A stretch of 40,466 nt of DNA from a virus: the IMG/VR virus record IMGVR_UViG_3300004807_000047, positions 1-40,466 of that record. One strand, given 5' to 3'. The notes beneath the pieces are model-generated. The model did no database searches. It had not been told where the DNA came from and saw only the letters and a list, made by a program, of their open reading frames with translations. Positions within the stretch are counted from its first letter, which is position 1, and the number at the start of each line of letters is the position of its first letter. Made by a program: the position numbers and the translations under genes. Positions 1 to 7,280 of this stretch are shown one piece after another.

Positions 1-206
1 CTGCCTTAGCGGGCTCTCATTGCCCCCAGGAATAGTCGTCCAGTGTGTTTTAGAATACCCTGTATTGCTACAGGATATGCTAGAGCTATACCCTAGCCTG
101 TGTTTTTTCGCACTAGAAAAAGTGTTTCATCCCACAGTCCGCCCGTTTGTTGCATTATTTAAGTGTTGCATGCCGGCCCACGTTGCCTTTTAACACCTAT
201 TGCCGA
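1..206. other. Gene-free left edge with a small hairpin
   Basis: No convincing coding frame is seen on either strand. A short perfect hairpin lies at 59-74 (CCTGTA, loop TTGC, TACAGG). The stretch lies downstream of the minus-strand gene at 207-380. It could hold a 3' untranslated region or a small RNA, but nothing allows a specific call. Confidence 0.4.
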
Positions 207-380
207 TCAATCCAGGATGCCTTTACGCATCTTGTCCATTAAATCTGCAATACGTTGAACTTGAACTTCTGCTCGTCCAACTTTATCCTCTAGCAGTTTC
301 ATTACCTGATCCTGCGAGAGTGTAAATTGATCTGGCACAAACTCAAAATCAACTTCTTGATTTTCGATATTTTGTGTCAT
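207..380 (-). CDS. Small hypothetical protein, 57 aa
   Basis: A 57-residue minus-strand frame begins at ATG 380 and ends with TGA at 207. It begins MTQNIENQEVDFEF and ends DLMDKMRKGILD. A good ribosome site (AGGACGG) lies about 7 bases before the ATG, which supports a real gene. The N-terminal third is acidic. The rest, from about residue 20, is heptad-like and charged (QDQVMKLLEDKVGRAEVQVQ) and probably forms one long helix or short coiled coil. It lies just after an intrinsic terminator, so it may depend on read-through or on a promoter not seen here. The family is not recognised. Confidence 0.6.
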   Translation of the reverse strand: MTQNIENQEVDFEFVPDQFTLSQDQVMKLLEDKVGRAEVQVQRIADLMDKMRKGILD

Positions 381-388
381 TTTACCGT

Positions 389-425
389 CCTATAAAAAAG
401 AACCCCTGGGTGTTTAGTCCAGGGG
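389..425 (-). terminator. Intrinsic terminator after the 41-aa gene
   Basis: Read on the minus strand, a 7-bp stem CCCCTGG/CCAGGGG (arms 403-409 and 419-425, loop 410-418) is followed by TTCTTTTTT. It lies about 30 bases after the stop of the 41-aa gene and directly before the ribosome site of the 57-aa gene. Confidence 0.8.
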
Positions 426-454
426 CTCTAGTTAAGATACTTTTTTAGAATATG

Positions 455-580
455 TTAACTAGAACCCCCTGGTTCACGATCACTATTAATCATTGTAGAT
501 GAAAACAGTGACCAATAGGCTGCCGCACCTAAATTGGCTAGTTGTTTCGGTTGCAATGAATTAATAAATGTTTGCATCAT
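455..580 (-). CDS. Tiny hypothetical protein, 41 aa
   Basis: A 41-residue frame begins with tandem ATGs at 580 and 577 (MMQTFINSLQPKQ) and ends at TAA 455. The middle is hydrophobic and aromatic (LANLGAAAYWSLF) and the tail is polar. A longer in-frame extension to 694 would translate the tRNA, so it is rejected. A sigma70 promoter ends 8 bases before the ATG and a terminator follows the stop, making this a self-contained transcription unit. No ribosome site is visible and the predicted transcript start almost coincides with the ATG, so translation may be leaderless. Function is unknown; short phage early proteins often act on host enzymes, but nothing here shows that. Confidence 0.5.
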   Translation of the reverse strand: MMQTFINSLQPKQLANLGAAAYWSLFSSTMINSDREPGGSS

Positions 581-587
581 GTGTTGT

Positions 588-616
588 ATTGTACGTTTAT
601 TTATGATCGCTGTCAA
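588..616 (-). promoter_or_regulatory. Sigma70 promoter with embedded late-promoter box
   Basis: On the minus strand TTGACA (616-611) is followed after exactly 17 bases by TACAAT (593-588). The spacer contains CATAAATA (605-598), a near match to the T4 late promoter TATAAATA. The sigma70 start is predicted near 581, just before the ATG at 580. Confidence 0.7.
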
Positions 617-667
617 GTATTTTTTAATTATTTGGAAGAATTGTTGTTTTTTTACAACAAAGAAATT

Positions 668-742
668 TGGTGCGCTGACTTGGAATTGAACCAAGACTCG
701 ACCGATTATGAGTCGGTTGCTTTACCATTAAGCTATCAGCGC
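668..742 (-). tRNA. tRNA with anticodon CAT (Met or Ile2)
   Basis: The minus strand folds into a full cloverleaf. It has acceptor GCGCTGA/TCAGCGC, D stem GCTT/AAGC, anticodon stem ACCGA/TCGGT with loop CTCATAA, a 5-base variable loop, and T stem CTTGG/CCAAG with loop TTCAATT. The discriminator is A and CCA is encoded at 670-668. The anticodon is CAT. It may be elongator Met, or Ile2 if C34 is modified to lysidine; the stem bases next to the loop (CGA/TCG) match remembered bacterial Ile2 tRNA better than Met. A perfect sigma70 promoter lies just upstream. Confidence 0.93.
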
Positions 743-751
743 AAGTGTTGT

Positions 752-780
752 ATTATATAGCCAGCGCCATTTGTTGTCAA
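752..780 (-). promoter_or_regulatory. Perfect-consensus sigma70 promoter for the tRNA
   Basis: TTGACA (780-775), a 17-base spacer and TATAAT (757-752) all match consensus. The start is expected near 745, about 3 bases before the tRNA. Transcription would thus be early and by unmodified host polymerase. Confidence 0.88.
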
Positions 781-782
781 GT

Positions 783-1973
783 CTATCTTCGTTTGCGATT
801 GGCTATAGCAGTACTGGGCTTTATGCCACGTTGTTGACGTTTGGGATTGACCAAGCCAGCAGTGGATCGTCCGGCTCCGATGTCGGCTATTTTTTTATCA
901 ACTGCTTTTGCTGCCTTTTTGGGTTTGGCAGTTGATTTGACTGCGGCGCCCGGTGTGCCCGGTTCTATGCTGCCGCCACCTTCAGGCAACAGTATCACTT
1001 GTGGCATCATTTCGCTTTCAGGTGCGTAGATATAAGCAGTACTGGCCTTGATATGACCTTTCATGTCCTCGTAGGTTCTAAAATATTGACTGATTTGACT
1101 GGGCATGTCGACCAGCAACAATCCATCAAACCCGGAATATTCTTTATAGTTGGCATAACCAACATCTAGTATGGCTTCAATAATGGTTGCAGCATTGCCC
1201 TTGGCCAATGCATCTGCATACTTTTTATTGTTGGTTTGATTGAAAGTTGCTTCTGCAATTTTTTGTGTGAGTGCAGATAGACTTTTGGGTGACGTAGACA
1301 ATATGGGTCTAATAACATCTACCCAAAAATTTGGATTTAGTCTGTCAGGTAGTGCTATGGGTTCAAACTGTGATCCGGCTTCTCTTGCAACATCTAGAGC
1401 CGCTTGAATCAATTCTGGAATAACATTTACCTGCATTTTGGCTTTGCGGGCATTGATCCAGCGTCCGCCTTTGCTTAACCGTGTTTTTACTTCGATACCT
1501 TTACCACCAACTTCGATATCGCCACCGCCGGCTTTTCTACCGCTCCAACTGATGTCGGGACTGTAAACTGCCAGTGCAACTTCACCGGGACCGACTCCTT
1601 GCGAGGTCAATCTAGCACACAAATCAATGAACAATGCCAGGCTAAATCCCGGACCAGTCAACTGCGTGAGTGTGGATTGATTGCCGTTTAACAGTTTACC
1701 AGTTTTAATTATACCGCCTGGGTAACGTTTTAAAAAGTCGTCTTTTTCTTCTATGGGCGCATCAATTTCGATTATGGCTTTGCCAATTTCGTTGATAAAT
1801 CTCGACGCATCTGCATCTTGTCCAATGGTTTTTCTAATCCGATCTTCAATGTTTCCGGCTCGGAGTGTTTTTAATACTTTGGCCAATACTTCGCTGTCAT
1901 CAGTGGTTTTTACCGCCGAGATCACTTGCTTTTTAAGGGTTTCGTCTTCAAATAGGTCGATTAAGTTGCGCAT
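783..1973 (-). CDS. Possible PD-(D/E)XK nuclease-like protein, 396 aa
   Basis: The N-terminal part is helical and acidic. The middle contains GGGDIEVGGKGIEVKT, which has the spacing of a PD-(D/E)XK nuclease core (D, then E-x-K on the next strand). The C-terminal 50 residues are rich in Lys and Arg (KSTAKPKKAAKA, NPKRQQRGIKP, ending NRKRR) and may bind nucleic acid. The gene follows the methyltransferase by 7 bases. A weak late-type box (CTAAATA, 1984-1978) lies 4 bases before the ATG, suggesting late expression and possibly a virion or packaging-linked role. The nuclease call rests on one motif only. Homologous proteins may be annotated as structural. Confidence 0.4.
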   Translation of the reverse strand: MRNLIDLFEDETLKKQVISAVKTTDDSEVLAKVLKTLRAGNIEDRIRKTIGQDADASRFINEIGKAIIEIDAPIEEKDDFLKRYPGGIIKTGKLLNGNQSTLTQLTGPGFSLALFIDLCARLTSQGVGPGEVALAVYSPDISWSGRKAGGGDIEVGGKGIEVKTRLSKGGRWINARKAKMQVNVIPELIQAALDVAREAGSQFEPIALPDRLNPNFWVDVIRPILSTSPKSLSALTQKIAEATFNQTNNKKYADALAKGNAATIIEAILDVGYANYKEYSGFDGLLLVDMPSQISQYFRTYEDMKGHIKASTAYIYAPESEMMPQVILLPEGGGSIEPGTPGAAVKSTAKPKKAAKAVDKKIADIGAGRSTAGLVNPKRQQRGIKPSTAIANRKRR

Positions 1974-1980
1974 CTAGTAT

Positions 1981-2733
1981 TTAGTCAGTGATTGTGTAAA
2001 AATCTCGATCCAACCAGGCCACAACTATATCTTCTATTCGTGCATGCCCGTATTTGTTAACGCTGGCAACCACACTGTCATTGATTAAATTTCTTTCGGC
2101 TAAATCGTACCAGGTGGCCCCAGAATCCAAGGGTTCATGTTCCGTTGCGTACACTGCGGCATATAGCCAAGGTGTTTCTCGTTTTCTGTAAAAGTACGCA
2201 TCTCTGCAGTCAAATCCCGATAAGGCCAACATGTACATCAAGTTCAGTATGTTGTAACTGTAATACTGACCGCTGTGATTGGCTATTGTGAGTCTATTAT
2301 TTTTGTAATAGGTTGTTTGCGGTACAGATAAAATCAACATACCGTTTACATTCATGGAACTTTTCCAAGTCTGTAAGCATTTTAAAGGATTTAGACTGTA
2401 CTGAAAAACATCATGTGCCCATAATAGATCAATTTGTCTAGGCACCACACGATCTTCGAAATTGCCTTCTATTACTTTGACATTGGGCAGCAGTGGCACA
2501 TCTGTTTCAAGTTGTTTTGTGTTTTGATCTACTGCATACACAAGATAGTTGCGAGGATCATGTGGCTCGTCACGAGTGGTCACGGTCGCCCACCAATTGG
2601 CATCTAGCCCGGCACCGCAACCCATGTCGGCAATCACCTGCAGATTGTCCATAAAACTATCGTACGCATACAACAGATTTAGTACTTCTAGACTGTGTTC
2701 GTGACTTTCGTATGCGTTTCTAAACAGTGCCAT
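1981..2733 (-). CDS. Class I SAM-dependent methyltransferase
   Basis: This 250-residue protein shows class I methyltransferase motifs: the glycine-rich SAM loop VIADMGCGAGLDA (about residues 33-45), an acidic end of strand 2 in YAVDQN, and LLWAHDVFQYS as the strand-4 motif. LSVPQTTYYKNNR follows, as in enzymes that methylate small molecules, quinones or lipids. No DNA-methylase DPPY-type motif is seen. The start overlaps the 84-aa gene and has GGAGA before it, so translation is coupled. The substrate is unknown. With the radical SAM and oxygenase genes nearby it may belong to a modification pathway, but it is separated from the tight cassette by uvsX. Confidence 0.75.
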   Translation of the reverse strand: MALFRNAYESHEHSLEVLNLLYAYDSFMDNLQVIADMGCGAGLDANWWATVTTRDEPHDPRNYLVYAVDQNTKQLETDVPLLPNVKVIEGNFEDRVVPRQIDLLWAHDVFQYSLNPLKCLQTWKSSMNVNGMLILSVPQTTYYKNNRLTIANHSGQYYSYNILNLMYMLALSGFDCRDAYFYRKRETPWLYAAVYATEHEPLDSGATWYDLAERNLINDSVVASVNKYGHARIEDIVVAWLDRDFYTITD

Positions 2734-2974
2734 CGCTCAATATCTCCATTATTAATTTTTCTTTGAGCGTTTTCATTCTTGACTCAAGTTGGTGACAGGC
2801 TTCGGCTATTTCAAGATCTCCGCCCCAGGCACGTTGTGTTGCCAAATGGCTAGCAAATTTAGATACTCTGTCTTTTTCCAATTGAAAATTAACAGCATCG
2901 TGACGGGGCTTGGCTCGGCAACAATCATTGAATTCTTCAATCAATTCATCTGCACGTTGTCGCCAATCCGTCAT
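2720..2974 (-). CDS. Hypothetical protein, 84 aa
   Basis: This is a small charged, helix-rich protein (MTDWRQRADELIEEF and KTLKEKLIMEILSDG). Its ATG overlaps the stop of the UvsY-like gene as ATGA, and its 3' end overlaps the methyltransferase start by 14 bases, so the three genes are probably co-translated. No signal peptide or membrane segment is seen. The family is not recognised. Because of its place after the UvsY-like gene it may act in recombination or replication, but this is only context. Confidence 0.6.
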   Translation of the reverse strand: MTDWRQRADELIEEFNDCCRAKPRHDAVNFQLEKDRVSKFASHLATQRAWGGDLEIAEACHQLESRMKTLKEKLIMEILSDGTV

Positions 2975-3423
2975 ACCACAATATCCTCCATGCCTGCGGT
3001 TCTCAAACGCACCACATGCCCTAGCATAAAGTTTTTACTTTCTATACCTTTCATGACTCCTAGCCATTTGTTTCGAAGCAACGCAACTTCGTTTATGATG
3101 GTTTCCATGTCAATTACTTCGTCTTCAGCTTCGGCATATTTTTCAGCATCTCTACTGGTTAATGCACGATTGTATGCTTCAAGATATTTTTTATAGTGCT
3201 TTTGACGAATTTTACGCAGTTGTATGTTTAGAAACTCCAGCACTGCTTCTATTTCTTGCAGCTGATTAAATCTATGTTCTGTCTCGCCCGGAAGATTGCT
3301 TAATGCTGATTCCACTCGCCCGCGAATTTTTACATCTGCTTTGGCAGCGATTAATTCTTGTTCGTAATAATCTATAAAATTTGGAATTTCACCTAGATTA
3401 CTAACAATCTTGTTATAAAACAT
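2971..3423 (-). CDS. uvsY: UvsY-like recombination mediator
   Basis: This 150-residue all-helical, highly charged protein has a C-terminal half (RDAEKYAEAEDEVIDMETII, then RNKWLGVMKGIESKNF, then LGHVVRLRTAGMED) that resembles UvsY-type mediators of marine T4-like phages as I remember them. UvsY helps load UvsX recombinase on gp32-coated single-stranded DNA. T4 UvsY is about 137 aa, so the size fits. It lies in the same operon as uvsX and gp32. There is no catalytic motif to verify, so the call rests on tail similarity, size and context. Confidence 0.5.
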   Translation of the reverse strand: MFYNKIVSNLGEIPNFIDYYEQELIAAKADVKIRGRVESALSNLPGETEHRFNQLQEIEAVLEFLNIQLRKIRQKHYKKYLEAYNRALTSRDAEKYAEAEDEVIDMETIINEVALLRNKWLGVMKGIESKNFMLGHVVRLRTAGMEDIVV

Positions 3424-3426
3424 AGA

Positions 3427-3645
3427 TTACTCGTCTTCGTCTTTGAACTCGTCTTCGTCCTCTTGCACATATTCTTTCAATGCTTTTTTAGTAGAGCTAT
3501 CAGTGCTGCCAAATTCTACCAATTCTTCGTCGTTTAACATATCAACTAAAATACTCATTAGATTATCTGCAGCTTCTTGTCTATCCTTTACCGGGATATA
3601 TTGTTTTAAAATAGTATATGTTTCTATTAATACTTCAATGTCCAT
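3427..3645 (-). CDS. Conserved acidic phage protein, 72 aa
   Basis: The chosen start is ATG 3645 because AAAGGGAACC lies just before it; an upstream in-frame start at 3705 would lengthen overlap with the SPASM-domain frame. The protein begins MDIEVLIETYTILKQYIPVK and continues DRQEAADNLMSILVDMLND. The end is very acidic (EDEDEFKDEDE). Similar short proteins occur near recombination genes of cyanophage-type T4 relatives, from memory. Function is unknown. Its start overlaps the SPASM frame by 11 bases. Confidence 0.65.
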   Translation of the reverse strand: MDIEVLIETYTILKQYIPVKDRQEAADNLMSILVDMLNDEELVEFGSTDSSTKKALKEYVQEDEDEFKDEDE

Positions 3646-3949
3646 TTGGTTCCCTTTTAAATTGTAATATATCATCCGTACATCCCGTACATGTGGGTCG
3701 TTCACAGATAGTTAGATTATCTAGTACATGCCATTCTGTAAAAATATTACCAAGATGATCGTTTTTACATTGCCCACCAAAAACTTCAAAGTCTTTGTTT
3801 ACGTCAATGCGATTATGTCCTGCAGCACATTCCCAGCCTTGCCATTGATCTACGTTTTCGTTGTGCAACCAATTTGCACTCATCAAATATGACTCATTGT
3901 TATTTAATGTCACTTTGCAATTGTAGTATGTATGATTTTCAAACTTCAA
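3635..3949 (-). CDS. SPASM domain in a separate frame (radical SAM partner)
   Basis: The frame can begin at TTG 3949 with AAGGGA about 10 bases upstream. It encodes 104 residues with the SPASM cysteine pattern: C41-A-A-G, C61, then GN at 67-68, C82, C87 and C90. Such domains bind auxiliary iron-sulfur clusters behind a radical SAM core and normally form the C-terminal part of the same chain. Here the core ends 11 bases inside this frame, in the frame one base behind (+1 relation). It may be a split enzyme, a +1 frameshift product or a gene broken by mutation. All cluster cysteines are kept, which argues that it is still used. Confidence 0.65.
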   Translation of the reverse strand: MKFENHTYYNCKVTLNNNESYLMSANWLHNENVDQWQGWECAAGHNRIDVNKDFEVFGGQCKNDHLGNIFTEWHVLDNLTICERPTCTGCTDDILQFKREPNGH

Positions 3950-4562
3950 GATTTAATTTCCCTTGCATAATTGGATAACTTCTAGTTTGATGGCTGTAGT
4001 TGATCTTGTTTACTGTATAACTTATATCGTGCTGATTTAATAGTTCCACATATTTTGGGATTCGATCTTGATTCCAAAATTCGTCCATGATAGCAACTTG
4101 TAGAAATTTTGTTGAATCTATAGAGTTTTTTAATTTTATTATCATATCAAAAAATCTAGTCTCGTTGATAAATTCTGAATGAACACTAAATGCAATATTA
4201 TCCATCACTTTAAACAGTTTAAAATAATATTTGTACGTGGCACTACCATTTGTTGTCAACATCAATTTGAATAGATGTTGGTTGTAATGTTCGCGAAGCC
4301 AATCAACAAATGGTAAAAAGTTTTTGTTGGTTGTTAACTCTCCGCCGGTAAATGAAATTTTGTATGGCAAATTACGATGATGTGTTTTATCATATATACT
4401 TATCCATGCTTGTTGTAATTTTTCCAATGAATGATGTTTGCTAGAATTGTCGTGCGAATTTGGCGAGCAGTACATGCAATCGTAATTGCAACGTATACCA
4501 ATTTCCCAATTAAGAGAAAAATAATTTTCGGTGGGTTCTACTTGTACTACTCGTAAGTGCAT
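3939..4562 (-). CDS. Radical SAM enzyme core without its own SPASM domain
   Basis: This 207-residue protein holds the radical SAM signature C25-x3-C29-x2-C32 (RCNYDCMYC) that binds the 4Fe-4S cluster, the glycine motif SFTGGELTT, and a partial barrel to about residue 200. The start at ATG 4562 follows the uvsX stop by a few bases. The usual C-terminal SPASM domain is missing from this frame and present in the overlapping frame 3635-3949. The fused length would be about 310 aa, normal for a small radical SAM/SPASM maturase. Enzymes of this class modify peptides, proteins or small molecules; no candidate precursor peptide is adjacent. Confidence 0.8.
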   Translation of the reverse strand: MHLRVVQVEPTENYFSLNWEIGIRCNYDCMYCSPNSHDNSSKHHSLEKLQQAWISIYDKTHHRNLPYKISFTGGELTTNKNFLPFVDWLREHYNQHLFKLMLTTNGSATYKYYFKLFKVMDNIAFSVHSEFINETRFFDMIIKLKNSIDSTKFLQVAIMDEFWNQDRIPKYVELLNQHDISYTVNKINYSHQTRSYPIMQGKLNLEV

Positions 4563-4564
4563 GG

Positions 4565-5635
4565 TTATTCTTCAACAGTTTCTTCAACAGTTGAGGTTCC
4601 CACAACCATATGCGGATTTGCTGTAACATCTGCCATCACACGATCCAAACATCCATCATCATTGCGTTCCCATCCTTTGCGGAACTTTTTAATGATTTCG
4701 CCATCTGCAGTTGTATATACCAAACTGTTACCTTCTTTCTTTAGTAGATCTTTTCCTTCAATTAGGTCAGTCAGTCCAGAATACGGGTTCATACCTGTTT
4801 CATATGGAATCTTGACTTGTACACTTTCAAAGGGTTTAGCATAGCGTGTCTTCATAATCTTACACGCAGCTCTAATACCTTTTACTTCTGATATCTTGTT
4901 ACCGTCTTCGTCTTCTTTCAACTTTAACTTACGCATAGCAACCACAATTGAGCTTGCATAGATAAAGCCTTGTCCGCCTGAGATTTTATCATCAGGATCA
5001 AACATGTCTTGACTAGCGTATGTGTGATTGGTACACACCAAGCCCAAGTTCAAATCACCAAACATGTTTACACAGTTACGTACCAGGGCAGTGAGTGCTT
5101 TGGGCTTGCGTCCAAGGTCACCTTTCAAGTCACCGGCTGCAAACTGATTAACATCTGTGGGAGTCAACAACATGCCCAGGCTGTCAATCACAAACAGTAC
5201 CTTGGGACGCTGGTCTTCGGGAATGGTTTTGTACTCTTTCACAAAGTCATTGATCATTTTGGCAAGATCATCAATCATGGCCATGTTAAGTTTAAGTAAT
5301 TTGTCTTCGCTGGTGTCTACATCCAGTGCTTTTAACCACGCTTCATCTAGTGCATTTTCTGTATCAACTAGAATAACATAAATGCCCTGTGCCTGTGCGT
5401 TTTTAATCAAATTACCGCTACAGATAAAACTTTTACCTGCGCCTGACTCACCGGCAAACACGGTAACTTTGCCCATCGGGATTCCCTTGTTAAAGTCGCC
5501 CGAGATAAGATAGTTCAATGCATAGTTGTTGGTTGAAATCCAATCGGTGGGATCAGTAAATCCCACTGAAATTCCGTCAATGCTTTTTGTAATGCTTTTT
5601 CTAAATTTGCTTACGTCAAATGGTTTAGTTGCCAT
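4565..5635 (-). CDS. uvsX: UvsX RecA-like recombinase
   Basis: This 356-residue protein has the RecA/UvsX ATPase core. Walker A is GESGAGKS (62-69), Walker B is VLFVIDSLG, and the DNA-binding loop region contains DDKISGGQGFIYASS. The N-terminus and the acidic end (STVEETVEE) fit UvsX, which is about 390 aa in T4. UvsX carries out strand exchange on gp32-coated DNA and supports recombination-dependent replication. A ribosome site (AAAGGAAA) precedes ATG 5635. It lies directly downstream of the modification cassette (2-base gap), so those genes and uvsX share a transcript. Confidence 0.95.
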   Translation of the reverse strand: MATKPFDVSKFRKSITKSIDGISVGFTDPTDWISTNNYALNYLISGDFNKGIPMGKVTVFAGESGAGKSFICSGNLIKNAQAQGIYVILVDTENALDEAWLKALDVDTSEDKLLKLNMAMIDDLAKMINDFVKEYKTIPEDQRPKVLFVIDSLGMLLTPTDVNQFAAGDLKGDLGRKPKALTALVRNCVNMFGDLNLGLVCTNHTYASQDMFDPDDKISGGQGFIYASSIVVAMRKLKLKEDEDGNKISEVKGIRAACKIMKTRYAKPFESVQVKIPYETGMNPYSGLTDLIEGKDLLKKEGNSLVYTTADGEIIKKFRKGWERNDDGCLDRVMADVTANPHMVVGTSTVEETVEE

Positions 5636-5637
5636 GA

Positions 5638-6780
5638 TTAATTTCCTTTGAGTTTGTATAAGTCTTTGAATATTTTACTACCGTTGATGTTTCTACGTCG
5701 ATCCATTTCGGCTAATTTTTTAAATGCGTTATCCAAATCAGCACGGTACGGAGTCGCTATATAATTTAATAAATTAACATACCCGTCTTCGAGTAAGAAT
5801 CCCGGGTGTTGATTTATTCGATCAGCAAGAGTTTGTTTTAACGATTGTAACACATCGTTTGGTAAATTCCTAATATTTAGGTATTCAGGGTTTAGCAATG
5901 CTCCAAGAACAAAACTGTTGTTGTGAAATCCCATTGCTTTTAAAAAATCTATGCATTCAAATAAACTGTTGTAGTTTAATAAAAAATACAACATATTAAA
6001 TGATATTTTGTGTCCCAGTGTTTTTATATGCTTGAGATTTGATAAAAAATCTTTCCAGGAGCCGCCATACCGAATATATTCGTATTCTTCTTCGATAGTT
6101 TCCAAACTCACAATCCAATGTACATTCTGAAATTTGCATATGCGTTCAAATATTTGAGTATCGACTTTGCCAAGGTTGGTGTTTATTCGTAGGTTAACAT
6201 CGGGACCTATTAGGTCCAACAACTCTAGATTTTCCTTCATTAGCAGGGGCTCGCCCCCGGCCATGTATACATGTTTTAGTTGTTGGGAGTGTTGAAATAT
6301 GTATTCTTTGAATTTGGCACGTTGTTCATCGGTGGGGGTGCGAGGTCGTATGTTCAATTCACTGGCCCATTTGCTACTAAATTCAGGGCCACAATACACA
6401 CAGGCTTGATTACACAAGTTGGTCCAGCGCACATCAATTGTCTGCAGATCAAAATTGTGTGCACGATAAGTGTGCATTGGCACATCTTTTAATTCTCGTA
6501 TGTAAAATACCCTATCACTGATGATATCAAAACTCTTTTTACCAATTTCCAATTCGTGACAGGGACGACAATTTTCAGTTGAAACCTTGTCAAGAATCAT
6601 GGATTGTCTTGTGCTATTTTTTGGTCCAACCACTATTTCTTCTATTGGACTATCACAGATATTGCCAATGACTTCTGCGCTGCGAATACAGTTCTTTACA
6701 CGACCGTCAAAATTATACATCAAGCCGGTCCAGGGCATGGGGCAAAATACCGGATTGGTTAATGCGTCTTTTGGAGTCAT
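5638..6780 (-). CDS. Twitch-type radical SAM enzyme 1, 380 aa
   Basis: An N-terminal half-SPASM (twitch-like) domain holds C13-P-M-P-W, C31, the GN motif IGNICDSPIEEI and C71-x2-C74, enough for an auxiliary iron-sulfur cluster. The radical SAM core follows with C123-x3-C127-x2-C130 (CNQACVYC) and AGGEPLL. The order auxiliary domain then core is the reverse of classic SPASM enzymes. Its ATG overlaps the SDR stop as ATGA, giving translational coupling. Homologues in phages exist under the name twitch-domain radical SAM protein, from memory; substrates are not known to me. The product may act on a peptide, a sugar or another small molecule. Confidence 0.85.
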   Translation of the reverse strand: MTPKDALTNPVFCPMPWTGLMYNFDGRVKNCIRSAEVIGNICDSPIEEIVVGPKNSTRQSMILDKVSTENCRPCHELEIGKKSFDIISDRVFYIRELKDVPMHTYRAHNFDLQTIDVRWTNLCNQACVYCGPEFSSKWASELNIRPRTPTDEQRAKFKEYIFQHSQQLKHVYMAGGEPLLMKENLELLDLIGPDVNLRINTNLGKVDTQIFERICKFQNVHWIVSLETIEEEYEYIRYGGSWKDFLSNLKHIKTLGHKISFNMLYFLLNYNSLFECIDFLKAMGFHNNSFVLGALLNPEYLNIRNLPNDVLQSLKQTLADRINQHPGFLLEDGYVNLLNYIATPYRADLDNAFKKLAEMDRRRNINGSKIFKDLYKLKGN

Positions 6781-7280
6781 TGTAAAGATACGTCCAATAC
6801 GTCTAGGTCCAGCATATCCAATAATTTTTTAGCCCATAGTGCGGGGTCTGTGCCACCATCTCCCTGTGTATTGACCTTTCCAGGACGTACTATGCGAAAA
6901 CCTATTCCTAATTTTTGATGCCGCAATTGTTTTACTGATTCTTCTAATGCAACTTTTTGTATACGATATTCAGTCATGCCCAATCCTGGTAACACTGATA
7001 CCGGATCCTGCGTCATTATGGTGCTGATTACTATAATCTGTTTTTTACTTCCTTGCCAACGACGTGCCATTTCAAATAACAATTCAGTTTGTGCAAATCC
7101 TGATTGTGCATTGTTGACAAAAACATCACATGGCTCTATTAGACTGGCTATTTTTTGAACGTTACGAATATTGAATCCATCACGTTTGCTTAATCCAACT
7201 ATGCTGTGACCGCGTGCAACATATTCATTGGCCATTGCTTGGCCTATTCCGGCAGTGTGTCCTGTTATTGCTATTATCAT
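6777..7280 (-). CDS. Short-chain dehydrogenase/reductase (SDR)
   Basis: This 167-residue compact Rossmann enzyme has the cofactor motif ITGHTAGIG (5-13), NNAQSG in place of NNAG, a serine in VISTIMTQ and the catalytic pair YRIQK (Y-x3-K). IVRPGKVNT matches the conserved PG segment. At 167 aa it is much shorter than the usual 250, lacking parts of the substrate-binding end, as in some phage and surface-sugar SDRs. It overlaps the 2OG-like gene upstream and the radical SAM gene downstream by 4 bases each. It probably oxidises or reduces a sugar or alcohol made or modified by the other cassette enzymes; that is inference. Confidence 0.8.
   Translation of the reverse strand: MIIAITGHTAGIGQAMANEYVARGHSIVGLSKRDGFNIRNVQKIASLIEPCDVFVNNAQSGFAQTELLFEMARRWQGSKKQIIVISTIMTQDPVSVLPGLGMTEYRIQKVALEESVKQLRHQKLGIGFRIVRPGKVNTQGDGGTDPALWAKKLLDMLDLDVLDVSLQ

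Noticed and set aside
581-694. Upstream extension of the 41-aa frame to 79 aa
   Set aside because: It would translate part of the tRNA and the promoter, so the ATG pair at 580 is used.
2789-3196. A 135-aa plus-strand open frame
   Set aside because: It lies opposite two overlapping genes with coherent proteins and has no recognisable features.
3939-3949. RF2-type programmed frameshift as the main explanation for the split enzyme
   Set aside because: The slip codon is GTT rather than CTT and the AAGGGA lies about 14 bases from the TGA, unlike the RF2 spacing. A separate TTG start fits at least as well, so only the split is claimed.
4231-4259. Internal TTGACA-N18-TACAAA in the split radical SAM gene
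   Set aside because: Its start matches the tRNA promoter (TTGACAACAAATGG), but spacing and -10 are poor and it is within a gene. It could be chance.
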